The notes: generated by a model from the letters alone, not told the origin. DNA of 54,075 nucleotides from Bacillota bacterium (GCA_023391425.1 JAEWAX010000123.1:1-54075), one strand, 5' to 3'. Positions 29,537 to 37,448 are shown, counted from the first letter of the stretch. Made by a program: numbers and translations.

Positions 29537-29709
29537 ATGATAAAATTCCTCTCAAAAGGAGGTGTTTATTTTTATAAAGGAAGAATTGGCTACTGGATGT
29601 TTATGAGTAAAAACTGACTACTTTATTTTGTAACATATTGGGTATATTAAGTCTATAAAATATAATTCGAATAAATGAATATAAGAATAGATTTAGGGAG
29701 GTGCTTGTT

Positions 29710-30594
29710 ATGCAAAAAATTGTTCCACATTTATGGTACGACAAGGAGGCTAAGGAAGCGGCCTTGTTCTATACTAGTTTATTTGACCAATCGAAAATAT
29801 TGGATGTAACAGTTATAGAAGACACCCCATCAGGAGATACGGAAATTGTTAGTTTTGAGTTAGCTGGGCAGAAATTTGAGGCTATTAGTGCCGGCCCTTT
29901 CTTCAAATTCAACCCATCCATATCCTTGATGGTAGCTTGCTACTCTATAGAAGAAGTGAATGCCAAATGGAAAGCATTATCTGAAAGGGGAACGGAATTA
30001 ATGTCATTGGGTGAATACCCCTTTAGTAAGTGGTATAGTTGGGTCCAGGATCGGTACGGTTTATCCTGGCAGTTGATGCTTACCGATCATGGGAAAAGTG
30101 TTAATAAGATTACACCCAATTTGCTTTTCTCAAATGAGTCATGCGGGAGAACTGAAGAAGCATTAAGGTACTACACCGAGGTATTTGAGAGTTCAGAGAT
30201 AGGGACAATAAGTAGATACAAAGAAGGAGAAGCAGAGTCACCAAAGGCAAAAATAAACTATGCTGCTTATAAACTGGCCGGTAGTGCTTTTTCTGCAATG
30301 GACAATGGTTTTGATGTGGATTTTGGTTTTAATGAGGCATTTTCATTTATTATAAACTGTGAGGACCAGAAGGAGATTGATTACTTCTGGGACAAGCTTT
30401 CTGCTGTACCTGAGGTAGAGCAATGCGGTTGGGTTAAGGACAAGTTTGGAGTATCGTGGCAGATCGTACCTACTATAATAGATGAGATGATGAAATCTGA
30501 CGACAGTGAAAAAGTACGGCGGGTGACAGAGGCGTTCCTAAAAATGAAGAAATTTGATTTGAAAGCTTTAAAAAAAGCTTATGAAGGGATTTAA
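29710..30594 (+). CDS. Two-domain VOC-superfamily protein (PhnB / 3-demethylubiquinone methyltransferase-like fold)
   Basis: 294 residues from ATG 29710, which has AGGGAGG at the correct distance; a GTG at 29701 overlaps that site and is not preferred. Two tandem copies of the PhnB-like domain are visible. The first opens IVPHLWYDKEAKEAALFYTS and ends YGLSWQLM; the second opens KITPNLLFSNESCGRTEEAL and ends FGVSWQIVP. VOC proteins of this kind include glyoxalase-like enzymes and many members with no known reaction. The metal-binding pattern of true glyoxalases is not evident, so I make no claim of activity. It appears to be a single-gene unit. Confidence 0.88.
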   Translation: MQKIVPHLWYDKEAKEAALFYTSLFDQSKILDVTVIEDTPSGDTEIVSFELAGQKFEAISAGPFFKFNPSISLMVACYSIEEVNAKWKALSERGTELMSLGEYPFSKWYSWVQDRYGLSWQLMLTDHGKSVNKITPNLLFSNESCGRTEEALRYYTEVFESSEIGTISRYKEGEAESPKAKINYAAYKLAGSAFSAMDNGFDVDFGFNEAFSFIINCEDQKEIDYFWDKLSAVPEVEQCGWVKDKFGVSWQIVPTIIDEMMKSDDSEKVRRVTEAFLKMKKFDLKALKKAYEGI

Positions 30595-30638
30595 GGCTTA
30601 GCTCTAAAACAGGAAAGGGGATAAAACTATGGAACTAG

Positions 30639-30818
30639 AATAAGTTTAACACTGCATATGAGTATATTTATGTTGAAGCTTTCAAGGATGAATTATCCAA
30701 TTATAAACGTGCAAAAGGGTCTATTCAAAATCCTATTAACAAACCGATGCCGTTTGACTTAATAAGGAAGATAGTTGAGTTTAGAGTTAGCGAAAACAAA
30801 AATAAAAATAAATCGTAA
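30639..30818 (+). pseudogene. C-terminal remnant of a DUF1801-like (iron-chaperone type) gene
   Basis: The frame reads KFNTAYEYIYVEAFKDELSN, then YKRAKGSIQ, then NKPMPFDLIRKIVEFRVSEN before a stop. KGSIQ followed by P-rich LPxDLIRKIVxFR is the typical C-terminus of DUF1801 proteins. An RBS and ATG lie upstream at 30629, but that frame stops after four codons, and a stop closes the remnant's own frame at 30636. The N-terminal two thirds are deleted. Confidence 0.6.
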
Positions 30819-30858
30819 ATAGATCTGTATGAGTAAAAACAATCAGGAGGAAGCAGCA

Positions 30859-31395
30859 ATGTCAAACGTAGAACTACTACATGAATTGAAGGACCGTTTT
30901 GAGAAAAATATGAACCGTCATAAAGGACTTGATTGGGCTAAAATACAAGCAAAGCTGGAAGCTAATACTGAAAAACTGTGGTCACTCAATGAAATGGAAA
31001 AGACTGGCGGCGAACCGGATGTTGTTGGTTATGATGAAACGACGGGCGAGTATATTTTTTATGATTGTTCATCAGAAAGTCCTAAAGGCCGAAGAAGTCT
31101 TTGTTACGACCATGAAGCATTGGAGTCAAGGAAAGATCATAAACCGGAAAATAGCGCTATTGATATGGCAACTTCAATGGGGATAGAGATATTAACGGAA
31201 GAACAGTATAGAGAGTTGCAAAAACTTGGAAATTTCGAAACCAAAACATCGAGTTGGGTGAAAACACCTGCTGAAATTAGAAAACTCGGGGGCGCCCTAT
31301 TTTGTGATCGTCGCTATGACCATGTCTTCGTATATCATAATGGTGCAGAATCTTACTATAGCGCCAGAGGGTTCCGTGGTTCGATAAGGGTATAA
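30859..31395 (+). CDS. DUF4256 family protein
   Basis: 178 residues from ATG 30859, chosen because AGGAGGAAGCAGCA precedes it; an ATG at 30829 would add ten poorly supported residues. The sequence has the DUF4256 pattern as I know it: a helical start (LLHELKDRFEKNMNRHKGLDW), GGEPDVVGYDETTGEYIFYD, SPKGRRSLCYD, and the end ALFCDRRYDHVFVYHNGAES. The function of the family is unknown. It is soluble with no signal peptide. It precedes the NHLP-peptide promoter and is probably unrelated to that system. Confidence 0.85.
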   Translation: MSNVELLHELKDRFEKNMNRHKGLDWAKIQAKLEANTEKLWSLNEMEKTGGEPDVVGYDETTGEYIFYDCSSESPKGRRSLCYDHEALESRKDHKPENSAIDMATSMGIEILTEEQYRELQKLGNFETKTSSWVKTPAEIRKLGGALFCDRRYDHVFVYHNGAESYYSARGFRGSIRV

Positions 31396-31476
31396 ATTCA
31401 GCGGTAAGTCTTAATACTGCCAGAGCATGAAAGATTTTTTTCATTTAATCAAATATTAATATTTTATTTGCAAACA

Positions 31477-31505
31477 TTGCAATATAAGTCACTAAAGGCT
31501 ATAAT
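31477..31505 (+). promoter_or_regulatory. Sigma-A-type promoter for the NHLP peptide gene
   Basis: TTGCAA (31477-31482) and TATAAT (31500-31505) are separated by exactly 17 bases, with AT-rich DNA upstream. The peptide start codon is 38 bases downstream, with an AAGGAG site at the right spacing. This is one of the best-formed promoters in the window. Confidence 0.7.
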
Positions 31506-31543
31506 TGGTAGAGAAAAACGCTTATAAAAAGGAGTGACTTAAA

Positions 31544-31789
31544 ATGTACAAATTTGAGAATGAGAGTAAAAACGAGAAATATCAAGAAATTATTGAAAAA
31601 GCATGGAAAGACGAGAGTTTCAAGCATGAGCTCATCAAGGACACAAAAAAGGCCTTGAAGGGTGTAGGTGTAGATATTCCCAAAGGTGTGGAAGTAAAGG
31701 TGGTTGAAGAATCAGATAATCTTGTATACCTTGTTATACCGTCTAAGCCTGAGTTATCTGAAGACGATAACAAAGTCGCTATATGGTAG
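31544..31789 (+). CDS. NHLP-type leader peptide (nitrile-hydratase-alpha-like RiPP precursor family)
   Basis: 81 residues. The pattern YQEIIEKAWKDESFKHELIK, DTKKALKGVGVDIPKGVEVK and VVEESDNLVYLVIPSKPELS is the classic NHLP leader known from proteusin-type precursors (acidic helix, AxxxxGVxIPxGVxVKVxEE, VYLVIP). Known members usually continue with an ELEAVAGG-like cleavage site and a core. Here the chain ends in SEDDNKVAIW with no Gly-Gly and at most a short core, ending in Trp. It has its own promoter and is followed 68 bases later by a DUF917 gene. It could be a precursor with a tiny Trp-containing core or a stand-alone leader-like protein with another job. Confidence 0.8.
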   Translation: MYKFENESKNEKYQEIIEKAWKDESFKHELIKDTKKALKGVGVDIPKGVEVKVVEESDNLVYLVIPSKPELSEDDNKVAIW

Positions 31790-31857
31790 TTTCTGAAAAC
31801 AACCTGCAAAATGTTTTGACGCTGTTTCTGGATTCTATTTACATATAGGAGGTTTGA

Positions 31858-33012
31858 ATGAGAGAAAATGAAAAATATTTTGATAAGCAGGATATGTATG
31901 ATATTTTAGAAGGTACTATGCTTTTAGGCTGTGGAGGTGGTGGTGATAGGGGCTTCAGCCAGTTTTTCCTTGAGCAATGCATCCTTACAATGGCAACTTG
32001 TGTTAAATATATTGAACCCAAAGAAATTGAACTTGAATACTCATCAGTATTTAGCCTAATGGGCTTTCCAAAACAGGCACAGGATATGTTATTGCAAAAC
32101 GGTAACCTTGTAGATAGTATAAGAAATGGAATTAAAAATGCATATGCAGCAATGAAAGACGCAGTAGGGACATCCGAGATAAGTCCAATATCTGTTGAAA
32201 CGGGCTCCTTCAATGTTTTGACATCTATTTTGCTTTCTTTGTGCTGTGGAGTTCCTTTGGTGGATGGTGACTATGGAGGACGTTCTTATCCAATGTTGAA
32301 CATGAGTACTATTGCAGCTGCAGGAGCAGACCCATCACCTTTAGTGATTACATCAGCATGCTCGAATTTGCAGATCAAGGTATCAAACGATGGAAACGTA
32401 GAAGATATTGAATCAATATGCAGAAATATTATTTGCAACAATGCATTTTTAGTATCAGCAGGCCCAAATGAGCAGGCGTTCGGTGGAATTGTCGCACTAT
32501 TCCCGACAAAAACCGATAAGATAGGAGATGCTATAATAGCTAATACAATCACGCATTGCAGGGATATAGGTCGCACACTTAGGGAAAATAGTAAAGACCC
32601 TGTTGAGGCACTAATTAATAAGTATCATGGGTACAAGCTTTTTCAAGGTAAGATTACAAAAATTGAACAAACTATTATAGCCGGATATTGCAGAGGAATG
32701 GTAACCATTCAAAATGATGTCGATACAGTATTTGTTGAGTTTTTAAATGAAAATTTCCTTGTGTGGGTAAAAAATAAAGGCGTTATTGCAATGGCGCCAG
32801 ATTTGATTTGTTATATTGATCAATCGGGAAAAGCATTTAGTAATAATGATCTAAAGGAAAATCAGGATATTAATATAATTGGGTTTAAAGCAAATCCAAA
32901 GCTTCTTGAATCAGGTGTTTTAAACAGCTACCAGAATGCTATTGAAAAGTATTTTGGCTACTTTGGAGCCTATACACCCATTGATAAATTAAATATAGAA
33001 TATCAAAAATAA
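31858..33012 (+). CDS. DUF917 family protein (S-methyl-thiohydantoin desulfurase / hydantoinase-like)
   Basis: 384 residues, the usual DUF917 length. It begins with a helix and the Gly-rich loop MLLGCGGGGDRGFSQ (near 21-35), then VDGDYGGRSYPMLNMSTIAAAG near 132-153, and ends with the C-terminal beta domain (VWVKNKGVIAMAPDLICYID, then INIIGFKANPKLLESG). These are DUF917 family marks; the few studied relatives act on hydantoin-like rings. An AGGAGG site precedes the ATG. It follows the NHLP peptide on the same strand, so it may be a tailoring enzyme for that peptide, for example acting on a cyclic amide; this is inference. Its stop is only 3 bases from the stop of the converging cyclase gene. 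Confidence 0.88.
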   Translation: MRENEKYFDKQDMYDILEGTMLLGCGGGGDRGFSQFFLEQCILTMATCVKYIEPKEIELEYSSVFSLMGFPKQAQDMLLQNGNLVDSIRNGIKNAYAAMKDAVGTSEISPISVETGSFNVLTSILLSLCCGVPLVDGDYGGRSYPMLNMSTIAAAGADPSPLVITSACSNLQIKVSNDGNVEDIESICRNIICNNAFLVSAGPNEQAFGGIVALFPTKTDKIGDAIIANTITHCRDIGRTLRENSKDPVEALINKYHGYKLFQGKITKIEQTIIAGYCRGMVTIQNDVDTVFVEFLNENFLVWVKNKGVIAMAPDLICYIDQSGKAFSNNDLKENQDINIIGFKANPKLLESGVLNSYQNAIEKYFGYFGAYTPIDKLNIEYQK

Positions 33013-33015
33013 CAT

Positions 33016-33912
33016 TTATAGAAACTTTGATAGTACCCTTATCACGCTAGATGTAGTAATAGTTCCCATGTAGTCGGTATAGTATTCACCCTCTGGAGAA
33101 ATCCAGGGTTTTTGACATGCAGGGTCAGTAACTCGGAGTGATGGACTTCCCCTCCAAGCACCTGAGTTCTCTTGCATATCAAATAAACTTTGAAAAGCTT
33201 TATCAAAATGATAAGTGTTTTGTTTCAAAATATAAAGTATTCCTAATGCCCATGCAAAATCAAAGCAAGAATATATATTGATTTTCATATTCTCAGCATT
33301 TATAAAGATAGGAACATTTAGTCTATCGTAAAGCTCTAGCATATAATAGGTCCCATATAGGTTGTTGCGCCACCAGTACGTAGGCCATGAGCCATCATTT
33401 AATCGAACACTATTGCAATAGCTTAATAGCTCAGGTTTAATAAACTGGAGCATGTCATTCTCCAGAGCAAGGCTAGCGGCTGCAGTTACATCTGGATGAG
33501 GCTTGCCCCAATATGATTTGTCACAGTATGTGCTGAATCCGCCATTTTTGTTATAATGCTGCATCAGACACTCTTCATCCTCTGAACGCACCTCAATGTT
33601 CAATTCACGAAAAAGGCGGATTACATGAGCTGTAGTATCTGCATCAATACCTGTATTCCGATTATATCCCCAACCTGCTTTATAACTTTGGAATTCTTTT
33701 AAATATTGGGCTGCATGGAAGGCTGACGATATACCCTTTTCATTATTTATCTTTCTGGATGCACAAATCATACCTAGTGCTGTATAAGCTGTAACCCACT
33801 GATCTGATGCACCAACAGGCAAACGATAATCAGTCCACGATCCATCACTATTTTGAATATCAATTAAATAATCTATTGCACGTTCTACCATTTGTCCGAT
33901 TAAACCCAACAT
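33016..33912 (-). CDS. Compact class II terpene cyclase-like protein (squalene/prenyltransferase alpha-alpha barrel)
   Basis: 298 residues from ATG 33912. Repeated QW-like motifs mark the alpha-alpha barrel fold: QNSDGSWTDY (20-29), SYKAGWGY (76-83), LNDGSWPTYWW and QENSGAWRG. At 90-94 it has DADTT, the catalytic DXDTT acid motif of bacterial class II diterpene cyclases, which protonate a prenyl chain and start cyclisation. Known class II cyclases have two such barrels and 500 or more residues, so this is a single-barrel version. Its RBS lies in the end of the preceding prenyltransferase-like gene, which stops 4 bases upstream, so the two are co-translated. The likely role is cyclising a prenyl group attached or donated by its neighbours. 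Confidence 0.75.
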   Translation of the reverse strand: MLGLIGQMVERAIDYLIDIQNSDGSWTDYRLPVGASDQWVTAYTALGMICASRKINNEKGISSAFHAAQYLKEFQSYKAGWGYNRNTGIDADTTAHVIRLFRELNIEVRSEDEECLMQHYNKNGGFSTYCDKSYWGKPHPDVTAAASLALENDMLQFIKPELLSYCNSVRLNDGSWPTYWWRNNLYGTYYMLELYDRLNVPIFINAENMKINIYSCFDFAWALGILYILKQNTYHFDKAFQSLFDMQENSGAWRGSPSLRVTDPACQKPWISPEGEYYTDYMGTITTSSVIRVLSKFL

Positions 33913-33916
33913 ATAT

Positions 33917-34942
33917 TTAGTCTCTACCTTTCAAATAAATATTTAAGCGAGGTTCTCCTTTATTACTTACACCAATTCCTATAAATGAAATTGCAAGGTT
34001 ATTTTCGTTCATTAATGAATCAATCGGTATATACTGTAAGCCTAATGCTTGACTGCAATTGTAAATGGCTTTTTCGGCCTCTTTTTGTTTAAACATTAAT
34101 TGTTTTTCGGAGATATCAATTTTCATGTCAATAATTTTACCATTCTCAGGATGAATACCTATATTATAAAATATACTCTCATGAGATAGTCCTATGTCTC
34201 TGAGGAGTATTTGAAAGCATTTTGAAGTGCCTAGTAAAGCTACTGGAGGAAATAAGTTTCCTAAAAAGCCTTCTGGAAAACTCTTTAGAGCCCTTATGTA
34301 TAATTTCAGCTTGCTTTTTGTCATGTCATATCCCTCAATACCTACACTGGAAAGCCAGCTGTAAGGTCGGAATGCTTCAATGACCTGGATTGCAGCTGTG
34401 TTTCTTAACCTTTCAGCAAACCATTCAATGGCTTTGTCCCATGCTGAATCTATTTCAGATACTGACGTATCTATATACATAGCCATACCCTTTTCGCTGA
34501 CAGAAGCAGCGAGCCAAAACACTCCATAAGTGAAATTTTTAATCTCAATTTCATCTTTTGGTCCGAATATAGAAAGCATATCTTCAATCATAGTCCTCAA
34601 TCCAGTTGCGTTTGATTTGAAAACTGTCTTCCATAATGCGTTTTTTGCGCGACCATATCTGTTGAAATAATTTGGATCATCACTTGCAGGATCGGCGATA
34701 ATTCTACATTTGTGAGCATTGCGGCTCAATGTTATACATAATTGTAGTGGTGCTTGGTCAGCATTTAGACCTGAGCATCCTTGCTTATCATCATGTACAA
34801 CATTCGGCAGATCAAGAAGCTCTTCTACTAAAGAATCAACCTCTTCAAGCAATACATTATCTACATGTGCATAAGCTTGAGTAAGCTGCATTGCACGCTT
34901 TAAACGGACTGAAAACTTATCTTGACAAGCTTCGGTTAGCAT
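33917..34942 (-). CDS. ABBA-fold-like aromatic prenyltransferase candidate
   Basis: 341 residues with GAGAGG before the ATG. I see repeated alpha-beta-beta-alpha units: PLQLCITLSRNAHKCRIIAD, then GVFWLAASVSEKGMAMYIDT, then SVGIEGYDMTKSKLKLYIRA, then FYNIGIHPENGKIIDMKIDI and AISFIGIGVSNK with RLNIYLKG at the end. The SMDYKKRQVNLYF and VYPTLNWETGKIDRL elements of NphB line up by eye with the third and fourth of these, which supports the ABBA family (CloQ/NphB/DMATS-like). Such soluble enzymes move a prenyl group from its diphosphate to an aromatic ring such as indole, phenol or naphthol. The protein is distant from any member I know, so the substrate is open. It is co-transcribed with the cyclase and downstream of the glycine-rich genes. 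Confidence 0.6.
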   Translation of the reverse strand: MLTEACQDKFSVRLKRAMQLTQAYAHVDNVLLEEVDSLVEELLDLPNVVHDDKQGCSGLNADQAPLQLCITLSRNAHKCRIIADPASDDPNYFNRYGRAKNALWKTVFKSNATGLRTMIEDMLSIFGPKDEIEIKNFTYGVFWLAASVSEKGMAMYIDTSVSEIDSAWDKAIEWFAERLRNTAAIQVIEAFRPYSWLSSVGIEGYDMTKSKLKLYIRALKSFPEGFLGNLFPPVALLGTSKCFQILLRDIGLSHESIFYNIGIHPENGKIIDMKIDISEKQLMFKQKEAEKAIYNCSQALGLQYIPIDSLMNENNLAISFIGIGVSNKGEPRLNIYLKGRD

Positions 34943-35057
34943 AGTAATACCTCTCTGTTTTCAACTTTTAGAAACAAAAACCAGGGATAAACTTTAAATG
35001 TTTAGAAGTCGCTTACCCCCGTTAATTTACCTTAACTCATTTCATAGAATTGATTTA

Positions 35058-35723
35058 TCAGGTTGATGGAGGCCATATAAATGACCAGTTACCTTCTTTT
35101 CCAGGGCTGCCTGCTTTTCCATTATTTCCAGGATTACCGTTCTGACCTGGGCTTCCACCATTTTTACCGCCCTTACCACCGCTTCCTCCAACTCCTCCTG
35201 TTCCACCGACCCCGCCTTCAGCAGGCTTTGCAGTGATGACAAAATTCTTTTGGTTATTTACAGGGGTATAGATAGTTAATAAAGGTCCATTTCCGCCTGA
35301 GCCACCATCGCCACCAGTACCTCCACTCCCACCTATGCCTCCATTACCGCCCTTATCGGTGTCACTCGAGGATGTAGTAGAAATGCTCTTGCCATCCCCA
35401 CCGTTGCCACCGTCACCACCGGCTCCACCATTCCCACCATTTCCGCCAGTGCCACCGCAAATACTTATTTTTACAATGCCCTCAAGCTGTGCGGCATATA
35501 TAGTTGCATCAGCAGCACTAGCTCCATTACCCCCTAAAGCACCGCTTATCCCTGTGCCTCCGGCACCACCATTAGTTGCCGGTATAGGAGTTGTTTTACC
35601 TCTCCAATCTTCCTGTTCGCTATAATTAGTACCTTGTGAGCCATTAGTGCCTACACCACCATTTTGCCCATTGTTACCATTAACAGCAGTATATGTAATG
35701 ATAGAATCATTGGTATTATTCAT
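35058..35723 (-). CDS. Glycine-rich repeat protein A (GGX, polyglycine-II-like)
   Basis: 221 residues, much of it GGN/GGA/GGD/GGS triplets without signal peptide or anchor. Non-Gly islands are conserved with the neighbour at 35948: YTAVNGNNGQNGG at the N-terminus, SAADATIYAAQLEGIVKISI in the middle, LTIYTPVNNQKNFVITAKPA, and a tail NWSFIWPPST. GGX arrays of this type can pack as polyglycine II helices, as in snow flea antifreeze proteins and some phage tail adhesins. The conserved Trp-rich tail could be an anchor, a ligand site or a modification site. An AGGCAGGATAAG stretch precedes the ATG. Proline-rich ORFs on the other strand are shadows of the Gly codons. Confidence 0.75.
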   Translation of the reverse strand: MNNTNDSIITYTAVNGNNGQNGGVGTNGSQGTNYSEQEDWRGKTTPIPATNGGAGGTGISGALGGNGASAADATIYAAQLEGIVKISICGGTGGNGGNGGAGGDGGNGGDGKSISTTSSSDTDKGGNGGIGGSGGTGGDGGSGGNGPLLTIYTPVNNQKNFVITAKPAEGGVGGTGGVGGSGGKGGKNGGSPGQNGNPGNNGKAGSPGKEGNWSFIWPPST

Positions 35724-35747
35724 TCTTATCCTGCCTTTCTTAGTAGC

Positions 35748-35773
35748 AGCCTATTTATTTTCATAAATAGGCT
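35748..35773 (-). promoter_or_regulatory. Stem-loop in the leader of glycine-rich gene A
   Basis: AGCCTATTTAT and ATAAATAGGCT form a perfect 11-base stem with a 4-base loop. It lies just before the RBS of the gene starting at 35723, so it may protect the mRNA or tune translation. Confidence 0.5.
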
Positions 35774-35861
35774 ATTAAAAATATAAGTTTGGTAAATGTA
35801 AGGAAATATAACGAGAATAAGAGCATACCAAAGACATGCTTAAGCTATATTTCTTACGATT

Positions 35862-35907
35862 CTAATAATAAAGAGCGGATGCTTATCATATCGCTCTTTA
35901 TTATTAG
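35862..35907 (-). terminator. Perfect 16-bp hairpin between the two glycine-rich genes
   Basis: CTAATAATAAAGAGCG and CGCTCTTTATTATTAG are fully complementary around a 14-base loop. It lies 40 bases after the stop of glycine-rich gene B in the transcription direction. The 3' arm is U-rich but no separate T-run follows, so it may be a partial terminator or an mRNA processing/stabilising element setting the ratio of the two proteins. Confidence 0.6.
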
Positions 35908-35947
35908 TTGCAGACAAACAAAACAGAAACTACCTAGTAAACACTTT

Positions 35948-36580
35948 TCACGATTGTACTGGAGGCCATACAAACGTCCATTTGCCCTGTTTGCCAGGAT
36001 TACCGGCTTGGCCGTTATTACCTGGATTCCCATTTGTGCCAACGTTGCCGCCGCCGCTGCCACCTGCTCCGGCTTTACCGCCTATACCACCTACTCCACC
36101 AACGCCACCGCTGGCAGGATTTGCAGAAATAACAAAGTTCTTCTGATATTCAACAGGAGTGTAAATGGTCAAAGAAGGACCATTACCGCCATCTCCACCT
36201 TTGCCTCCGTTGCCTCCAGCGCCACCGTTACCACCGTTTCCAGCACTTGAACCATCACCCTTGTCTCCGCCGTTTCCTGCATTTCCGCCGTTACCACCAT
36301 TTCCGCCATTTCCACCCAAGCCTCCAAGAATGGAAATAGTTACTATGCCTTCCAATGTCCCTGCATAGATTGTGGCATCAGCAGCACTTGAGCCATTTCC
36401 GCCTGAAGCGCCATCGATTCCTTTTAAACCATCACCACCATTTCCTGCTGGGTATTGTGTGGTTGAACCTTTCCAGTCTGTTTCGGAGTATCCTTTTGCT
36501 CCGTCTTTCCCATCTGCGCCTGCTCCACCATTCTGGCCATTATTCCCACTTGGAGCTGTATATTTTATTAAATCCTCCAT
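35948..36580 (-). CDS. Glycine-rich repeat protein B (paralogue of A)
   Basis: 210 residues, same plan as protein A: start MEDLIKYTAPSGNNGQNGG, middle island SAADATIYAGTLEGIVTISI, a long GGNGGNGGNAG-type array, LTIYTPVEYQKNFVISANPA, a second array, and the tail KWTFVWPPVQS. The islands are near identical to A while the Gly arrays differ in length, as expected for a tandem duplication with array drift. There is no signal peptide. GGGAGG lies at the proper distance before the ATG. It follows the 175-residue unknown gene by 70 bases on the same strand. I cannot assign a function; a structural fibre-like or carrier role in the prenyl/peptide system is possible. Confidence 0.75.
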   Translation of the reverse strand: MEDLIKYTAPSGNNGQNGGAGADGKDGAKGYSETDWKGSTTQYPAGNGGDGLKGIDGASGGNGSSAADATIYAGTLEGIVTISILGGLGGNGGNGGNGGNAGNGGDKGDGSSAGNGGNGGAGGNGGKGGDGGNGPSLTIYTPVEYQKNFVISANPASGGVGGVGGIGGKAGAGGSGGGNVGTNGNPGNNGQAGNPGKQGKWTFVWPPVQS

Positions 36581-36650
36581 AATATAACCTCCCTGCAGCT
36601 TTGCTGCATAAAATTTAAATAAACAATTTGCTTCTTGGCAGAATAATCAA

Positions 36651-37178
36651 TTACTCTGTTTTTGTATTAACTATGGCGCCTGCGGTTATTCCCAGCACAC
36701 CATAACAAATAATCTCACCTTTATCCTGAAAAACAATCTGATTAGCTATCAGCTGCTTTGGACTACCTGGATCTATAACTAATGGTTCTGAGATGACTAT
36801 TTTATCTTCCTCAGCAACATGTACCGTAATAGGGCAGATTACTTTTTCAATTTGACCTTTTAAATGTTGCAACGGTTTACTATTACCATATACATAAGCA
36901 TTTGCAGCATTATGTACATTTTCTGGAGTAATTTCCTTTATAGTGGCTGCAAGATCCATATTGCTTGATTGTTTGAGAACACCTTTTAAGAAATGATTAT
37001 TTTCATTACCTATGTAGTGTTTGATTTCATCTAAATCGTTAAGCTCAATTGTTTTTACTTTAAATGGGCAGCTAGCGTCATTCCATACAGTATGGTGTTT
37101 AATAACAGTTTCACCTTTCTTTAAATCGTTAATTCCAAACATTTCTGACCTAGCTTTCAGTACGTCGTCAGCTTTCAT
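36651..37178 (-). CDS. Unknown protein linked to the glycine-rich genes
   Basis: 175 residues from ATG 37178, chosen for its GAGGAGG site seven bases upstream; the longer frame to 37313 adds a basic stretch without RBS. I do not recognise a family. The N-terminal half is charged and mixed (KADDVLKARSEMFGINDLKK, then DASCPFKVKTIELNDLDEIK). The C-terminal half is beta-rich: ICPITVHVAEEDKIVISEPL, then QLIANQIVFQDKGEIICYGV, ending in LGITAGAIV. There is no signal peptide or membrane helix. It heads the minus-strand unit of glycine-rich B, A, prenyltransferase-like and cyclase-like genes, and a terminator separates it from the isoprenoid synthase gene upstream. Confidence 0.65.
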   Translation of the reverse strand: MKADDVLKARSEMFGINDLKKGETVIKHHTVWNDASCPFKVKTIELNDLDEIKHYIGNENNHFLKGVLKQSSNMDLAATIKEITPENVHNAANAYVYGNSKPLQHLKGQIEKVICPITVHVAEEDKIVISEPLVIDPGSPKQLIANQIVFQDKGEIICYGVLGITAGAIVNTKTE

Positions 37179-37318
37179 AATAAACCTCCTCGAAAAAATA
37201 AATTTAATAGATCCATAGTAAACACTAAATGATATCTGCCGTTGCCTACTGGATTCTTTCAATAATTTTACTATCGTAACTTTATTTTGAATTCGTTTTT
37301 CCATGAGATGCATAAAAA

Positions 37319-37391
37319 AATAGATGAAAGCTATAAATTTGATATTGAACGAATACTGTCATCAATTTCAAATTTATAATTACATCTATTC
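37319..37391 (-). terminator. Long interrupted hairpin ending the isoprenoid synthase transcript
   Basis: On the minus strand ATAGATGT, TATAAATTTGA and TCAA pair with partner segments on the far arm, with small internal loops, followed by a run of seven T. It lies 58 bases after the stop of the 37449-38405 gene, so the glycine-rich unit downstream probably has its own promoter in the 140 bases before 37178. Confidence 0.55.
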
Positions 37392-37448
37392 TTGAGAACT
37401 AGGCAGGGAAGGATATTGCTGATATATTTGCATATATGTAAAGCAACA

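Noticed and set aside
35100..36550. Repeated short GC-rich units that could look like a CRISPR or minisatellite
   Set aside because: No constant repeat with unique spacers; periodicity is the codon-level GGX pattern of the glycine-rich proteins.
35335..36587. Proline-rich plus-strand frames over the glycine-rich genes
   Set aside because: They are the reverse complement of GGN glycine codons (CCN proline) with no RBS; the minus-strand frames have good RBS and conserved islands between paralogues.
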